Positions 1 through 10,710 of a stretch of DNA of 64,000 nucleotides are shown piece after piece (within the stretch, counting starts at the first letter, position 1; each line of letters starts with the position of its first letter). Source of the DNA: Symbiodinium natans (taxonomy: Eukaryota; Sar; Dinophyceae; Suessiales; Symbiodiniaceae); assembly GCA_905221605.1 (NCBI GenBank), contig CAJNDS010002634.1, positions 2,069,077 to 2,133,076 on the forward strand, read 5' to 3'. Made by a program: the position numbers and the translations under genes. The notes under the pieces were generated by a model. The model did no database searches. It saw only the letters and a list, made by a program, of their open reading frames with translations, and was not told where the DNA came from.

Positions 1-135
1 GGTGCAGAGCCCAAGCCCATTGGCCCTGAGGCCGGACTCACACAGCGATTGCGGCTGCACTGTCCCTTTGCGCTCCTCTGGCACGGCGTCTTCGAGAAAG
101 CTATGTCCTTGTTGGAGGCCATGTGGGCTGTGGGT
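1..135 (+). CDS. putative partial exon, unknown protein
   Basis: Frame 1 is open from the window edge with a protein-like composition (about 42 residues including LWHGVFEKAMSLLEAMW) and continues open past it, so the 3' boundary is not defined. The left part lies outside the window. No family recognised. Exon status is inferred from composition only. Confidence 0.3.
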
Positions 136-329
136 TGGGCCTCCCCGGTTGAAGGTTTCGAGTCCTCGGATGCTTGGGGTTGGTTTGGAGTTTAAGCTGC
201 CGGTTTCGGGTTTGGGGGTTGCTTTGGAGAAGTTTAGGTTGTGGGGCTAATGCTTGTGGCTTGGGCCACGGGCTGCCTAAGGCGACTAAGGGTTGCGCTA
301 CCGCCTAATATTAAATACCCCTGTAATGT

Positions 330-930
330 TGTATACTGATTAGTGTGCTCCCCCGGAATTGTGGAAAAAAACTCGAAAATTATTCAGGGGGATCTATTTG
401 AGGAGGACCCCCGGAATTGTGAAAAAAAAGTCGGGCGATGCAAAATTTCGGCGAGGCTGTTGAATGGCGTCGTTGTCTAGAAATCGCTTCTGAACTGAGC
501 CTGAAGTTGTCAGGCCCTGAAATCTTCAGTCTCCAGGCCAGCCCCAAAACTAAGATTTGCTTATTAAATTCTTTTGTACCGAGGCCAGGCCATCAAATTT
601 CAAAGGGGGTAGTCCAGCAGCTGCCCGAATGCCGTATAATATGAAAAGTTTGCTCCCCCGGAATTATATTTTTTTGCGGGCTAGTTGGGTTTGGATCCAG
701 AGGCCTAAGGGCTGAGGCTTCCTAAACCTTGAGGCCTGAAGTTGTCGGGCCCTGAAATCTTCAGTCTCCAGGCCAGCCCCAAAGCCAAGATTTCCTTATA
801 AAATGCTTTTGTACCGAGGCCAGGCAATCAAATTTCAAAGGGGGGAGTCCAGCAGCTGCCCGGATGCCGTATAATATAAAAAGTTTGCTCCCCCGGAATT
901 ATTTTATTTTTTATTTTTGCGGGCTGGCTT
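330..930. repeat. pair of about 185-bp direct repeats with shared flanking motif
   Basis: The stretch 501-680 (starting CCTGAAGTTGTC) is repeated at 733-917 with few differences, ending in both copies at a CTCCCCCGGAATT motif followed by an A/T run and GCGGGCT. The CCCCCGGAATTGTG motif also occurs at about 351 and 409. No gene is visible in 250-940. Confidence 0.75.
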
Positions 931-944
931 GGTTGGGATAGATG

Positions 945-1185
945 GATCCCCTTTAAATTCATATAAACTCATCCCTTTCAAAATCATGTGGATCCCTTTA
1001 ACATCATATAATCCCTTGTAAATTCATATAAACTCATCCCTCTTAAAATCGTATGGATCCCTTTTTTTCATACAGTCTCACCCCGTTTAAAATCATATGG
1101 ATCCCTTTTAAAATCATACGAGCCATTCCCTTTTAAACTCATATGGATCCCTTTTAAATTCATATAAACTCATCCCGTTTAGAAC
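945..1185. repeat. AT-rich minisatellite (ATGGATCCCTTTTAAA-type units)
   Basis: Imperfect tandem units of roughly 35-45 bp built from ATGGATCCC, TTTTAAA and CATATAAACTCATCCC. No coding potential. Confidence 0.75.
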
Positions 1186-1227
1186 CGTACAAAGCCCCCC
1201 CCCTAAAGAGTGGGATCATTTGTTGAG

Positions 1228-1368
1228 GGTGTTCGTTGGGAGGGGGGAGAGGGGAGGGGGGGAGGGGAGGGGGGGAGGGGGGGGGGGGGGGGAGGGGGGG
1301 GGGGGGAGGGGGGGGTGGGTGGAGGTCTATGGTAGGGGGGGGGGGGGGGGGGGGGGGGTGGGGGGTGG
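1228..1368. repeat. poly-G tract with interruptions
   Basis: About 140 bp almost entirely G on the + strand, broken by single A or T. Similar G runs lie at 11058-11116 and 11229-11253. Such tracts can form quadruplexes and are prone to sequencing length error. The proline-rich minus-strand ORFs over it are artefacts. Confidence 0.9.
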
Positions 1369-1414
1369 GTGGGCCATCGTGAACGGCCTCGCAATGTGAT
1401 GAACGCCTCCACAG

Positions 1415-1592
1415 CCTCAATGCCTACCACCTACGATCACAAGATCAATGTCCTGCGCAGGCGCACTCCGAGAGCGAAGTCGAGCCTTGGACCCGGATGC
1501 GTGAGATTTGCCGCGTGGATGGGCAGCACATGCAAAGGCGTGGGCTGGCGCTGTTCACGCTGTTCCCCTCAGTCTTAAATGGTCAGACTTGA
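1415..1592 (+). CDS. putative 3'-terminal exon, unknown protein
   Basis: A CACAG acceptor-like site ends at 1414. The frame then stays open for about 59 codons to TGA at 1590, with a balanced composition (motif EVEPWTRMREICRVDGQHM). A longer alternative frame (1369-1578) is Arg/Ser-rich and looks less protein-like. No family recognised. Confidence 0.35.
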
Positions 1593-1754
1593 CGTTTCAG
1601 GAACTAAAAACCGCTTTTTTTGTAGGTTGCCTAAGAATCAATCTTATAAGGGGTTGTTGTTGCAACAAGCTACAAAAAAGTAGGTGTTGGGTTCTTCAGG
1701 TAGAGTTTAGTTCATGAGCTGTCGCTGTACAGGCCTCCAGCTTTTGAGGCCCCC

Positions 1755-2258
1755 TACACCCTAAAACCTAAACCCTAAACCCCAAACCCTAAACCCTAAA
1801 CCCTACAGTCAAGGCTGCGAGGACGGCGCGGCGGGGTTCCAATTCTAGCTCTCGCAGAGGGACGTCTGGGGGGTTTACATAAAGATGCCCTAACAGTAGG
1901 GTTTCCTTATAATAGGGGCCCTGCTAAGGTACCCCTAGTTTCGGTTGCCCCCTTATGTTCCTAAGGTTTAGGGTTTAGGGTTTAGGGTTTAATTAGGGTT
2001 TAGGGTTTAGGGGTTAAGGTTTAGGGTTTCGGGGTTTCGAAGCAACTGAAACCTCATCGTCGGCCCTCGTAGGTGGTTCAGTGGCGGAGCTTGCCATGCC
2101 TATGGCCACGACGCCGCGTGAGCTCAACTCATGAGTTTGAGCTTAGAGGCATTCAAGGGTTTAGGGTTTAGGGTTTGGGGTTTGGGGTTTAGGGTTTAGG
2201 GTTTAGGGTTTAGGGTTTAGGGTTTAGGGTTTAGGGTTTAGGGTTTAGGGTTTAGGGC
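1755..2258. repeat. three telomere-like arrays around a short unique island
   Basis: CCCTAAA units at about 1755-1805, TTTAGGG units at 1963-2038 and again at 2158-2258, so the orientation flips within 500 bp. The island 2041-2118 between them has an open frame ending at a GTGAGC donor-like site and could be an exon. Confidence 0.85.
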
Positions 2259-2384
2259 CTAGCTACAGGTCTGATTGATATGGGTTGAGGCGGCCTAGGG
2301 TCGTCTTTTGCAGCAAGAGTGAGATGACAGGCTTAGCTGCAGAAGTTCTTTCCGAGCCTCCCCCCCCCACCCCCGGAGGTTGTT

Positions 2385-2537
2385 TCGGGCATGGGGGCTA
2401 GGACATGGAGGCTACAAGCAGCATGGGTTGAGGCCTTGGGGCAGAGAGCATCGCAGTTCTTTGTCCAGCGGCCATCCGGAACAGCCCAAACACACCCCCG
2501 GAGTGATGAAAGCACCGAGCCAGACTTCGAACCCTGA
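2385..2537 (+). CDS. putative exon, unknown protein
   Basis: From about 2385 through ATG 2391 the frame is open to TGA 2535 (motifs RTWRLQAAWVEALGQR and DESTEPDFEP). A competing frame of 95 codons (2380-2667) is Pro/Gly-rich and less convincing. No family recognised. Confidence 0.35.
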   Translation, partial: SGMGARTWRLQAAWVEALGQRASQFFVQRPSGTAQTHPRSDESTEPDFEP

Positions 2538-2734
2538 ACTAAACCTTGTTAGCCCAGTGGTACCCTTGCCCCTTTTGTGTGGTTCTGGGTTCCCTGATAA
2601 AGTAAAGCAACCAACCCCACAAAGGGTGCCTTCTTGTAATGTGGTTACTGGGCTACCAAGACTCTAAGCCCTCAGCCCAAAGCCTAGACCGTGCCTGAAC
2701 AAATGTGCTAATTTCATGGTTCCATGTCTGTAGG

Positions 2735-2837
2735 CGACACAAAGCGCTTTGGTTGGCAAAGGGGCGTTAGGAAACCTATATACCGAAATTGTAGACAGCT
2801 TTCTAAGGCCATCCTTCTCGCTGCCTTCGAGACTGGC
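2735..2837 (+). CDS. putative exon, unknown protein
   Basis: A CTGTAG acceptor-like site is followed by an open frame containing GNLYTEIVDSFLRPSF and ending at TGA. Short, so exon status is tentative. Minus-strand ORFs over 2664-3127 are less protein-like. Confidence 0.3.
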
Positions 2838-3227
2838 TTGACCCTGGAGGATCATGACGTGGCACTGTTTCCGTTCTGACGTTGGAAAGCCTTGCCATAG
2901 TCTTTGAGATGTAGCTCCGAGTTGCTGCGTTGAGGGCTGAGCACAGCTGATCTATCAGACATGCCAGAATAAGAACCCCCCCCCCCCTGGTTCTTGGACT
3001 CGCATTCTTGAAGAACAACAGAAGCCCTCAGAGACCATTTTCGCTCATGACACCATGCACCCAGATCAAGGTAGAGGGCAAGGTAGCTTCCCAGTGAACA
3101 GCTTTCCCCATATGGTAAGTTGTACATGTGCCAGCCAAGACATGCGTTGCGCTGCTGCTGCGTGAGGTTGTTGGATGTCGTGCTCAGCTATGCCAGGACT
3201 GCATCATGTGCAAGACAGACTACTTGG

Positions 3228-3373
3228 AGGTTCATGATACTTATTAACCAACAATAACTGTACTAAAACCCACTTATAAGCCCCTTAAGTGTATGGTTAC
3301 AAGTACAGTTATAAGTACAGTTCTAAGTACACTTATAAGTACAGAATAGTTGGTTAATAAGCACCATGAACCT
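3228..3373. mobile_element. MITE-like element, 25-bp terminal inverted repeats
   Basis: The left end AGGTTCATGATACTTATTAA is matched by the reverse complement of the right end, AGGTTCATGGTGCTTATTAA, extending to ACCAAC (two mismatches in 25). The interior repeats AAGTACAGTTATAAGTACAG. Length 146 bp, no ORF. A non-autonomous DNA transposon or introner-like element is the natural reading. Confidence 0.8.
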
Positions 3374-3380
3374 TGAAGTA

Positions 3381-3513
3381 GAGTCTACTGGAGCAAGCCC
3401 AAGCCTTGCAGCTTTGCCGTGCACAACTGTATCTCACTCTTCCAGGAAGTCCGTCAGAGGCGTCCCTCTTGGGCCCGATGTGCACTTGGCAATCCGATAC
3501 CCGATTGCAATGA
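3381..3513 (+). CDS. putative exon just after a MITE
   Basis: The frame after the MITE reads SLLEQAQALQLCRAQLYLTL and continues to TGA at 3511. An overlapping 138-codon frame (3366-3782) runs into telomere repeats. Tentative. Confidence 0.3.
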
Positions 3514-3760
3514 CAGGGCTGAGGGCCCTTCGTAAGAAGATCTACAAATACTCCATGCCCCCACTTCCGAAACCCCCCACAACCAGGGTGTCCCGACTCC
3601 TATACTGCCCAAGCCGCAAAGAACCGCCCAAAAGGCAGCCACTGTTCCAGAGGTCGTGCCGTACGCAAGGGCTTGGAGGTTTAGCGTTCAGGGTTTTCGG
3701 TAAGGAGCCCTGGACACTGAACCCTGAGACCCTGAACAAAGGCTTCGTTGTCCGTTCAGT

Positions 3761-3960
3761 TACCCTAAACCCTAAACCCTAAACCCTAAACCCTAAACCC
3801 TAAACCCTAAACCCATTTTTTAGTTCGGCGTAGATTCCGAGATGCTGCTATGGCTAGGCTCTAAGGTCCGCAGTTCGACAGGCAAGTATTAAGGCTGGGA
3901 TTTTGTGGCCGGAAGCCTAAACCCTAAACCCTAAACCCTAAACACTAAACCCTAAACCCC
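3761..3960. repeat. CCCTAAA arrays
   Basis: About eight perfect CCCTAAA units at 3761-3814 and about seven at 3909-3960, separated by 90 bp of unique sequence. Confidence 0.9.
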
Positions 3961-3969
3961 GAACGCCAG

Positions 3970-4055
3970 GAAAGCTATGGCCGGTTCTGCCACACTTGGC
4001 CAAGCTTGAGTCGTTGGGGCTCATGGCGCCCATCAGGGTGGCGGTGCGCTCTGAG
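3970..4055 (+). CDS. putative internal exon
   Basis: Bounded by CGCCAG (ends 3969) and GAG|GTGAGG (donor at 4056), with one open frame reading KLWPVLPHLAKLESLGLMAP then IRVAVRSE. The intron-like flanks are telomere arrays and a poly-G run. One of the better bounded islands of the left region. No family recognised. Confidence 0.45.
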
Positions 4056-4083
4056 GTGAGGGGAGGGGGGGGGGGGAGTGGCT

Positions 4084-4178
4084 GCCCTAAACCCCTAACC
4101 CCTAAACCCTAAACCCCTAAACCCTAAACCCCTAAACCCCTAAACCCCCAAAACCCCTAAACCCTAAACCCTAGACCC
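4084..4178. repeat. CCCTAAA/CCCCTAAA array
   Basis: Mixed 7- and 8-base units (CCCTAAA and CCCCTAAA). Further arrays lie at 4425-4480 (CCCTAAA) and 4603-4690 (TTTAGGG/TGTAGGG), the second in opposite orientation. Confidence 0.9.
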
Positions 4179-4485
4179 AGTGTTCAGGAGGGGTTCTCTA
4201 ACGTCCGGTGGTTGTGGCGGTGTATGCGGGGGCTTAGCGTTTCGGGCTGAGGGGCTTCGGGTTGCGGACATCAGGCCTCTGGAGCTTTGGGTTCGGGAAG
4301 AGGAAGGCAGACACTTTCTCTAGAGTAGGTAACCTTGAACCTTCTTGGGGCATTCTAATCCCTAGAAAATCTCGAAGGCTAACCTTTAATTCTCCCAGGT
4401 TACTGGACAACTAAGAATTAGCAGCCCTAAACCCTAGACTCTAAACCCTAAACCCTAAACCCTAAACCCCAAACCCTAAAACAAG

Positions 4486-4598
4486 CCCCAAAGGAGCCTG
4501 CCGATCGCTTCTTGCCGTCCATCGCCGAAGCGGCGGTGGCTGCTGTGACCTCGGACAGCTTTCGGCCCGCCGACATCCTCGAACTGGGTCCGCAGTAG
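4486..4598 (+). CDS. putative 3'-terminal exon
   Basis: Between a CCCTAAA array and a TTTAGGG array, one frame reads ADRFLPSIAEAAVAAVTSDS then FRPADILELGPQ and stops at TAG 4596. The composition is protein-like and the island is almost wholly coding. Confidence 0.45.
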
Positions 4599-4793
4599 GG
4601 CCAGGGTTTAGGGTTTAGGGTGTAGGGTCTAGGGTGTAGGGTTTAGGGTGTAGGGTGTCGGGTTTAGGGTTTAGGGTGTAGGGTTTAGGGCTCGGCTTGT
4701 TGACTTGGGCTTTCTCGAGGGTTCAGATGCTCATGTCAGGGTCATACTATCTGACAGTGTCACTCCCAATCCCGAAGCACCGCTTAAGGTTGG

Positions 4794-4884
4794 TTAGTAG
4801 GGAATGAGGGAATGAGGTACCCTATATAATCCCTTAAAGGGTATATACAGGGGGATATAGGGTACCTCATTATTCCCTACTAAA
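4794..4884. mobile_element. fold-back MITE-like element
   Basis: TTAGTAGGGAATGAGG at the left is answered by the inverse of CCTCATTATTCCCTACTAAA at the right, and GAGGTACCCTATAT by ATATAGGGTACCTC. About 91 bp, no coding. Confidence 0.8.
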
Positions 4885-5442
4885 CAGCAGTAAGACCATG
4901 GGCTGAGGAGCTGCAGCTCAAGGAAGTGGAGCTGCTTCTCACGGCACTGAGCCAGGTGTTCATTGCAGGCCCCTGCAGTCACACTTGCTGCAGGTGTGCC
5001 TGGCACTAGCAGAGAGTTCTGAGTAGCATGTGCCTTGAATTCTAAACCCTAAACAGTATATACATGTATGGACCCTTCAATCCCAGAGCTTCGGTTTAGC
5101 GGCTGCCTTCGTTTTGCCTCACGCGTATCTGCCGATACCCAACCCTCTCGTGGAGGAGGTTCTGCAAACGGTGAGATCGACCAGGAGAAGGAGACTCAAC
5201 CCCAAAACCCTGTAAACCCTACAGATAGACCCTTCCACCGAGGCTCACATAACTTCGTGCCCTGCAACACCCCTAGCAGCATGATATCTAAGGGCACCCC
5301 TGCCTGGCAACTCCCCTACACTCCTCTTAGGGGCCCTCAACGCTTCAAACCCAAATGCCAAACTCCAAGTGGGTCCCTAAATCCCCAAGCCCCCCAAGGT
5401 TGATGAAGTAGGCCCTTTTAGGGTTTAAAGACAATCCCACAG

Positions 5443-5601
5443 CCCTGGCTCCAAACGCCAAAGGAGAAGCTGCAGTCGCTGAGGCAGGTGTTGGTACACC
5501 TGGTGCTACCCCTTGGACAGCGTCCCCCGACATTTGGCTCAATGCTTGCAGCGTTAGGGCTCATAGAGGAAGTACGAATTGAGGAGCTTGGGGTTGTATA
5601 A
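5443..5601 (+). CDS. putative 3'-terminal exon, unknown protein
   Basis: After CCCACAG the frame is open for 52 codons to TAA 5599 (motifs KEKLQSLRQVLVHLVLPLGQ and GLIEEVRIEELGVV). It has an alternating charged/hydrophobic pattern suggesting a helical C-terminus. No family recognised. Confidence 0.45.
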   Translation, partial: PWLQTPKEKLQSLRQVLVHLVLPLGQRPPTFGSMLAALGLIEEVRIEELGVV

Positions 5602-5877
5602 GGGAGTTGTTGGGTTCAGGGTTTATCGGGTTTGTGGAGGGTTTAGGCTTCTATCTAAAGATTGCCAGCATTCATCTGGGCCCGGATGGAACAAGATCGG
5701 TTCAGAGATCTGCCGTAGTAGGGGGGTTTAGGACCGGCTCTGGGGTTTGGGACACCGATCTTGAGAGGTCGACCTCAGCATGGGCTCAGGTTAAATTTGG
5801 GCTTAGGGTTTAGGGTTTAGGATTTAGGGTTTAACCCTAAACCCTTCGGTTTCTGGGTTTCGGCTCTGGGGGGGCCG

Positions 5878-5988
5878 GAGATGCACAAGGGTTCTAAGCT
5901 CCGGAACGCCTTGGAAAGCTGCAGACGACCGCTGGATGCCCTTTTTCCAAGGCTCGGTGTTAGAGACCTTGGGGTCAAACGACCGTAA
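5878..5988 (+). CDS. putative exon, unknown protein
   Basis: Open frame EMHKGSKLRNALESCRRPLD continuing to TAA 5986. Preceded by TTTAGGG/CCCTAAA repeats at 5806-5845 and followed by degenerate CCCTATAAA-type repeats to about 6140. Confidence 0.35.
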   Translation, partial: EMHKGSKLRNALESCRRPLDALFPRLGVRDLGVKRP

Positions 5989-5989
5989 C

Positions 5990-7030
5990 ACCTACAAAAC
6001 TCTATAAACCCTATAAACCCCCTACAAAACCCTATAAGCCCTGTATACCCGAGAAACCCTATAAAGTCCTATAAACCCAATAAACCCTATCTACCCTATA
6101 AACCCTATAAACGCGATAAACCCTCAGACCCTAAACCTTAGCCATGGCTTCAGGGTCTTCGGGTTTGGGCTTGCCGGCTTCAGTTGTCACTTCAAAAGCT
6201 CAGAGGGATTCTTGAAACCAGGAACCTCCTCGAGTCGAAGGAACCGAAAGCTTTTCGGGTTTGGGGTTTAGGGCTTGGGGGGCGGGGAGGGGGAAGTTCA
6301 ATTCGGGGTTCTACCCTAGACCCTAAACCCTAAGCCCTACAAAATGAAGTCTGCTGTGCTTTGGTCTCCTGGAGCCAAGGATGCGGCAGCTCTATGAGGC
6401 CATGACGGCCTTGCAGACCGGTCGGTAGCCAGGAATGCAAGACTTAAGCCGGGGGTTTGGGGCTTTTGGGTTTGGGGTTTAGGGTTTAGGGTTTCGGGTT
6501 TAGGGTTTAGGGCTTGGGGGTGGTTTGGGGTTTGGGGTTCAGGGTTATCCCTGCCTATTCCTGGCACGGATTCGCGACTTCGTGGTGGTGCAGGTAGGGT
6601 AGACAGCTCTTTTGGGGTTAAAACGGTTTTAGGCTTACTCGGGCTTGGGGGCCTGCAGCTCTTTGTTTTGGTCCTTTGGGAGGTTTTGAACTTTGAGGGG
6701 GGGGGGGTTGGGAGAGAAGGTCTGTGGGACCTATCTTCTCATCCTAATTAGACCCTCCTCAATCCTAGCCCCTACACCGCCAGCACCCTGAGCCGAAACC
6801 CCAAGCCCCGAACCCCATTTCCCTGCAGTGTGGCTGATCTGCTTGCGGGTACCGCCTGCGCCTGACCGAACTCGGCTGCGAGGTTTCAGTTGAGCGAGGT
6901 TGGCGAGATTGTCCTTGGCTTGTGGCCTGGGAGCCAGCCGTGGTACCAGCGTGTATGGCACTGGCCACATGGTGGCAGCGTTTGGGTTTTGGTGCTTCGG
7001 GCTGTTTGGGTGTTGGCGTCGAGAAGTTAG
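5990..7030. other. repeat-rich stretch, little coding
   Basis: Contains CCCTATAAA-type degenerate repeats (5990-6135), telomere-like arrays at 6305-6335 and 6474-6545, and a short possible exon at about 6343-6417 (frame with EPRMRQLYEAMTALQTGR). The rest shows nothing I can support as a gene. Confidence 0.5.
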
Positions 7031-8240
7031 TTTTTGAAGATGTCTTTGAAGCCTCACGGCCCAAGTGAAACTGAAGGTTCGACCGAAACAACCAACGCGA
7101 GCTGCGTGCGGACGGGGAGAAGCTTGCTGCAGTTCGCCATTTCTTCAGTACCTCTCTGGCGCAAACGCCCGGCTTGGAGGCCGTTCAGCCTTGAAACTCT
7201 GACCCAAGCCCTGGCCACCCAGACTTCAGAAAGTTCAGCCGTACATCTGCAAGCCCTACGATGCTGCACAGTGTTCGAGCAGGGAGCTTTCGGGGGTGTT
7301 GGCTCTTGCTTATGCCAGTCATCGGATTTGCACTATGACGCCTGGACGTGCACGTCCAAGCCGTTTCAAATCTGCACACGCACAGCACACCTGTAGCTAC
7401 AATGAGCCTTTCTCCTCCCCCCCCCCCCCATGGCGCTTCGGGCTAGGTACTCTATAGGATAGAGTTGTCAACGCAGTTTGAAATGAACCGGCAAGAGCAA
7501 CGCGCAGCACATGAATCTCGAAAGGCGCGTACACCGGCATACACCCCTGATCTTTCTGCGACTCACTTCGAAGGCCGAGCTGGACATGGCGCTGTACCTC
7601 TCCACCGGCGCCGCCCCCTCCATGGAGGTGAGCAAAGTCCTCGCGCTTCAGTGGCTGGAGTCCTGCTTGGGCGGATCGTTGCTGAGCCTCGGCTGCATTC
7701 AACGAAGGGCGTGTGATGAAATGGTGTCAGCCAAGTGACAGCATTCGGGTTTAGGCAGTTTCGGGTTGCCAAACCGGCCCAAATCTGTCTGCCCCTGAGA
7801 AGCTGCACTGTGAGGTCGCAGAGCGCCCGGCTTTGCGGGTTGAGGGCACGTGTGATATCGGGTTGTCGCAGAGCTGTGGCGGAACTGCAGGAGCTGTGCG
7901 TCAAAGATACAGTTGGCGCGCCGGCTTCTTTCAAGCCAGTCGTCAACTGTCCGCGGTGTTTTGGAGGACAAGCGGGCACAGGTCCTTGTACGGGTATGTT
8001 CCCCCAAGGTTGATGAGAGATGTTGATAAAGCATGATTCTCCTAAACCGTGCGATTTGTGGCTTGGTCAGCGAGGCCAGGGGCAGACAAACACAGCCCAC
8101 CCCAAAGCAACGCTGCCCATTCGCAGGACTTGCTGCAAAAGCAATTCGAGAAGGCCTTCTGTCTTTGGGCGAGCATGCTGCAACCGATTAAGTGGTGGTT
8201 GAGGGGCTTTACAGCAAGGATCGCTACAAGTGCAATTTAG
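7030..8240 (+). other. unresolved, possibly exonic stretch
   Basis: Few telomere repeats here. Several overlapping open frames of 60-140 codons exist on both strands (for example + 7511-7738, ending LESCLGGSLLSLGCIQ). None has a recognisable domain and the correct frame cannot be chosen by eye. A poly-C run lies at 7418-7429. Confidence 0.3.
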
Positions 8241-9176
8241 TCTCAATCCCTCTGTCTAAACTCTTCCTTGGTAAGCCCTGCATGCCCATAGCTTGGGCTC
8301 GGGGGATGTATAGCTCCCCACTGAAACCCTGAAGGCCCGGGACCCAAGTGCGTATGTCGCAGTACTAGTTGGTCTATAGGGAGTGTGGTTTGAGGTAACC
8401 CCCCACAGCCAAGACCTCTGAAGATGCAGGTGGGACACCGCGACCACCATGCCATGGCCCCCTGGCGAACTTCATTGGGTATAGTGCTGGATCCCTAATT
8501 TCCAACTGGGTGCGTCGCCCGCCTCGGGCTTGAAGGGTTTAGGATGTAGGGTGTTAGCTTCGGCCACACAGGCCTGTGAGCTTGACAGTCTGGCCGAAGC
8601 AGGGACAGGGCCTGGTAGATCCCTAGGTGTTTCTGTCTTTCACCGTAGACCACAACAAAGTGGGTTTTCGGGTTCTTCACTTGCTTAACTTCATCTCAAA
8701 ACTCTTTCCCGGGGCTGAGGCAATCTTGGTCCAGGCCTGCCAGGGTGACCTGGAGGCTCGCATGCAGAGTGTCTTGGCAAGAGCTCCGAATTTGGTTTTG
8801 GCCCCTGGTTCTTTGAAGTTCAGGTGTACTGCTCCCTTCTGGCATCTGGCCGCCCCAAACAAAAGGTCAGGGCTTGCTTTGCTTGTTGCTTCATCGTGAG
8901 AGCTTCCAGCGCTTTCTGGAACCCTCTAAGCCTACGGTTGAACAATGTGCCCAGGCAGCTTCCGATTCCTGAGCCCTACACCCGAAACCTTAACGCGAGC
9001 CCGATGCGCTCAGGTGACCGACCTGTGAGCCCCGAGAGACCCACAGCCCAAACTCGTTTCACCCTTTTTTGATCCAGGACTGACTTCCCCTTCCTTAACC
9101 TGTACCCTCAAGCCGTAGATCCCTAAACCCTACAAGCCCAAGAGACCTGCAACACCTTGAATACCCTAGATCTTGG
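8240..9176. other. no confident gene
   Basis: Holds a possible exon on + at about 8700-8860 (frame with CQGDLEARMQSVLARAPN), and nothing else I can support. Confidence 0.3.
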
Positions 9177-9275
9177 GATGTCCCCCCTTATACTAGCAGT
9201 CCGTGATAGGGACTAGAATAGGGGGGGGGGTACCAGAGTCCTTATTCAGGACTGCTAGTATAGGGGGGGAACATC
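9177..9275. mobile_element. MITE-like element, same family as 18993-19105
   Basis: Left arm GATGTCCCCCCTTATACTAG then CAGTCC. Right arm GGACTGCTAGTATAGGGGGG then AACATC. The arms are inverted copies, with a poly-G in the loop. About 99 bp. Confidence 0.85.
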
Positions 9276-10164
9276 GCTGGCGAGAACCCTCGAAGCCCTA
9301 AGGCGTTCGCGACCTGCGCCGTCACTTTGTCGGGCTGCGCGGGTCCGGTCTTGACTTTGCCTGGGGAGTTGCAGCCTCCAAGTTGGCATCTTTTCTCAAG
9401 AGTCCAAGGTTTTTGGGGGGGGCTTTGGGCTTGATTCACAGGTTCTTTAGGTTGTCTTTGGATTCATCGGGGCTTTTGATGGTTTCTTGAGCCCCTGTTG
9501 CACGCTGCTGCGCACGGGTGAGGTCCTTGCTTAAACTTTCGAGAGCTGGCGGCACCCTCAGTCCGAGAGAAGCGCACGCCCCAAAAAACCCAGAACCGAG
9601 CATCAGAATGGAACATCCCAGGACCCCCCAAATCCCTTTGTAAACCCTAACACGCCTAAAGCTTTTCATGCTTAAGCCGCCGCTGCGTTAGCTTAGGGCT
9701 TCGGGTTGTGAACTTTGTGTGCACTGCCGGCCGGTTAGAGCGAAGGACCGTCCCTCAAGCTTCTGCAGCCTCCTTTCTTTAAAGTAAAGCCACCCGGCCC
9801 CAAGGCCATGCAATCAGGACTCAGAACCCTTCAGTTACCCTTCGAAGGTTGCTTTTCAGGAGTATGCGTGCCCGCAGAGCTCTGGGCATGTCCAGCGCCA
9901 GGTCTTGATGAAGGCGGCGAAGACCGTCCAAGACAACCGCCCGGACCAGGTAACCACGGAGGCTCTCGTGGGGGTTTGTGGTGTAGGCTCTTGTTGCGGC
10001 ACCATTCCTGCAAGTCTATGTCGATGTCTCATGTGTGCTTATGAGCTGTCTTAAGCCTGAGGCTAAGTTGATTGTTTTTTTCTTGCCCACTCACGACCCG
10101 CAGATACAAGGGCATAGTCGTCTAACCTCACATTTCTATCTTCACTGAAAAAGAGCCTGCGAGC
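9276..10164. other. no confident gene
   Basis: Open frames on both strands (minus 9436-9669, plus 9808-10044) without recognisable domains. No telomere arrays longer than one unit. Confidence 0.3.
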
Positions 10165-10710
10165 TTGCCATGCTACGGCTCAACGTCACCTGACAAACCT
10201 CCAGGAACCCCACCTGCAACAGAGGTCTTTTTCTGGGGCAAATTCACTACATCCACATACTTGGCATTTTTCACTCGTAGTTTGGGTATCTGGAGAACTG
10301 AGCATATCGAATTTACATCAGTTTCATTGTGTTTCTACGAATGGCTTTGTGCTGTTGCCCTTTGCGCCGACTGTATGTCTGTTTACCTTTGCAATTCTCT
10401 TCTCACAAAGCTATTCTCATCTTTAATGTTTCTGAAGCTGTGTCTTATGTGTATCCTTCTTTCGGACATCAGACAGTTATTGCCTTGTCCAACCGTAGAG
10501 ATGCGGGGCTGCTGGTCTCAAGCCCAAGGCAAAAAAAGCAACAAACGCAAGTTCAAAACGCGGATGCAGAAGGCAAAAGGCCTTCTCACGGGCAAGGTCA
10601 CGTCTGAACTTCTGGATGCTGCTGGAGCTTCTTCAGCGGGCCCTTCACGTCGGACCTTGGAAGTTTTCTTAGTCAAGAGCCTCGTGCTGAACGTGCGCGG
10701 GTTTGGCTAG
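10165..10710 (+). CDS. hypothetical ORF or exon with basic C-terminal half
   Basis: 181 codons open. The first 110 residues are Leu/Cys-rich and may be non-coding or a membrane segment. The last 65 contain a basic stretch (KKSNKRKFKTRMQKAKG) followed by LLTGKVTSELLDAAGAS, which looks like real protein. No family recognised, and an exon boundary may lie near 10490. Confidence 0.35.
   Translation: MPCYGSTSPDKPPGTPPATEVFFWGKFTTSTYLAFFTRSLGIWRTEHIEFTSVSLCFYEWLCAVALCADCMSVYLCNSLLTKLFSSLMFLKLCLMCILLSDIRQLLPCPTVEMRGCWSQAQGKKSNKRKFKTRMQKAKGLLTGKVTSELLDAAGASSAGPSRRTLEVFLVKSLVLNVRGFG

Noticed and set aside
1160-1430. Proline-rich minus-strand ORFs
   Set aside because: Translation of a poly-G tract.
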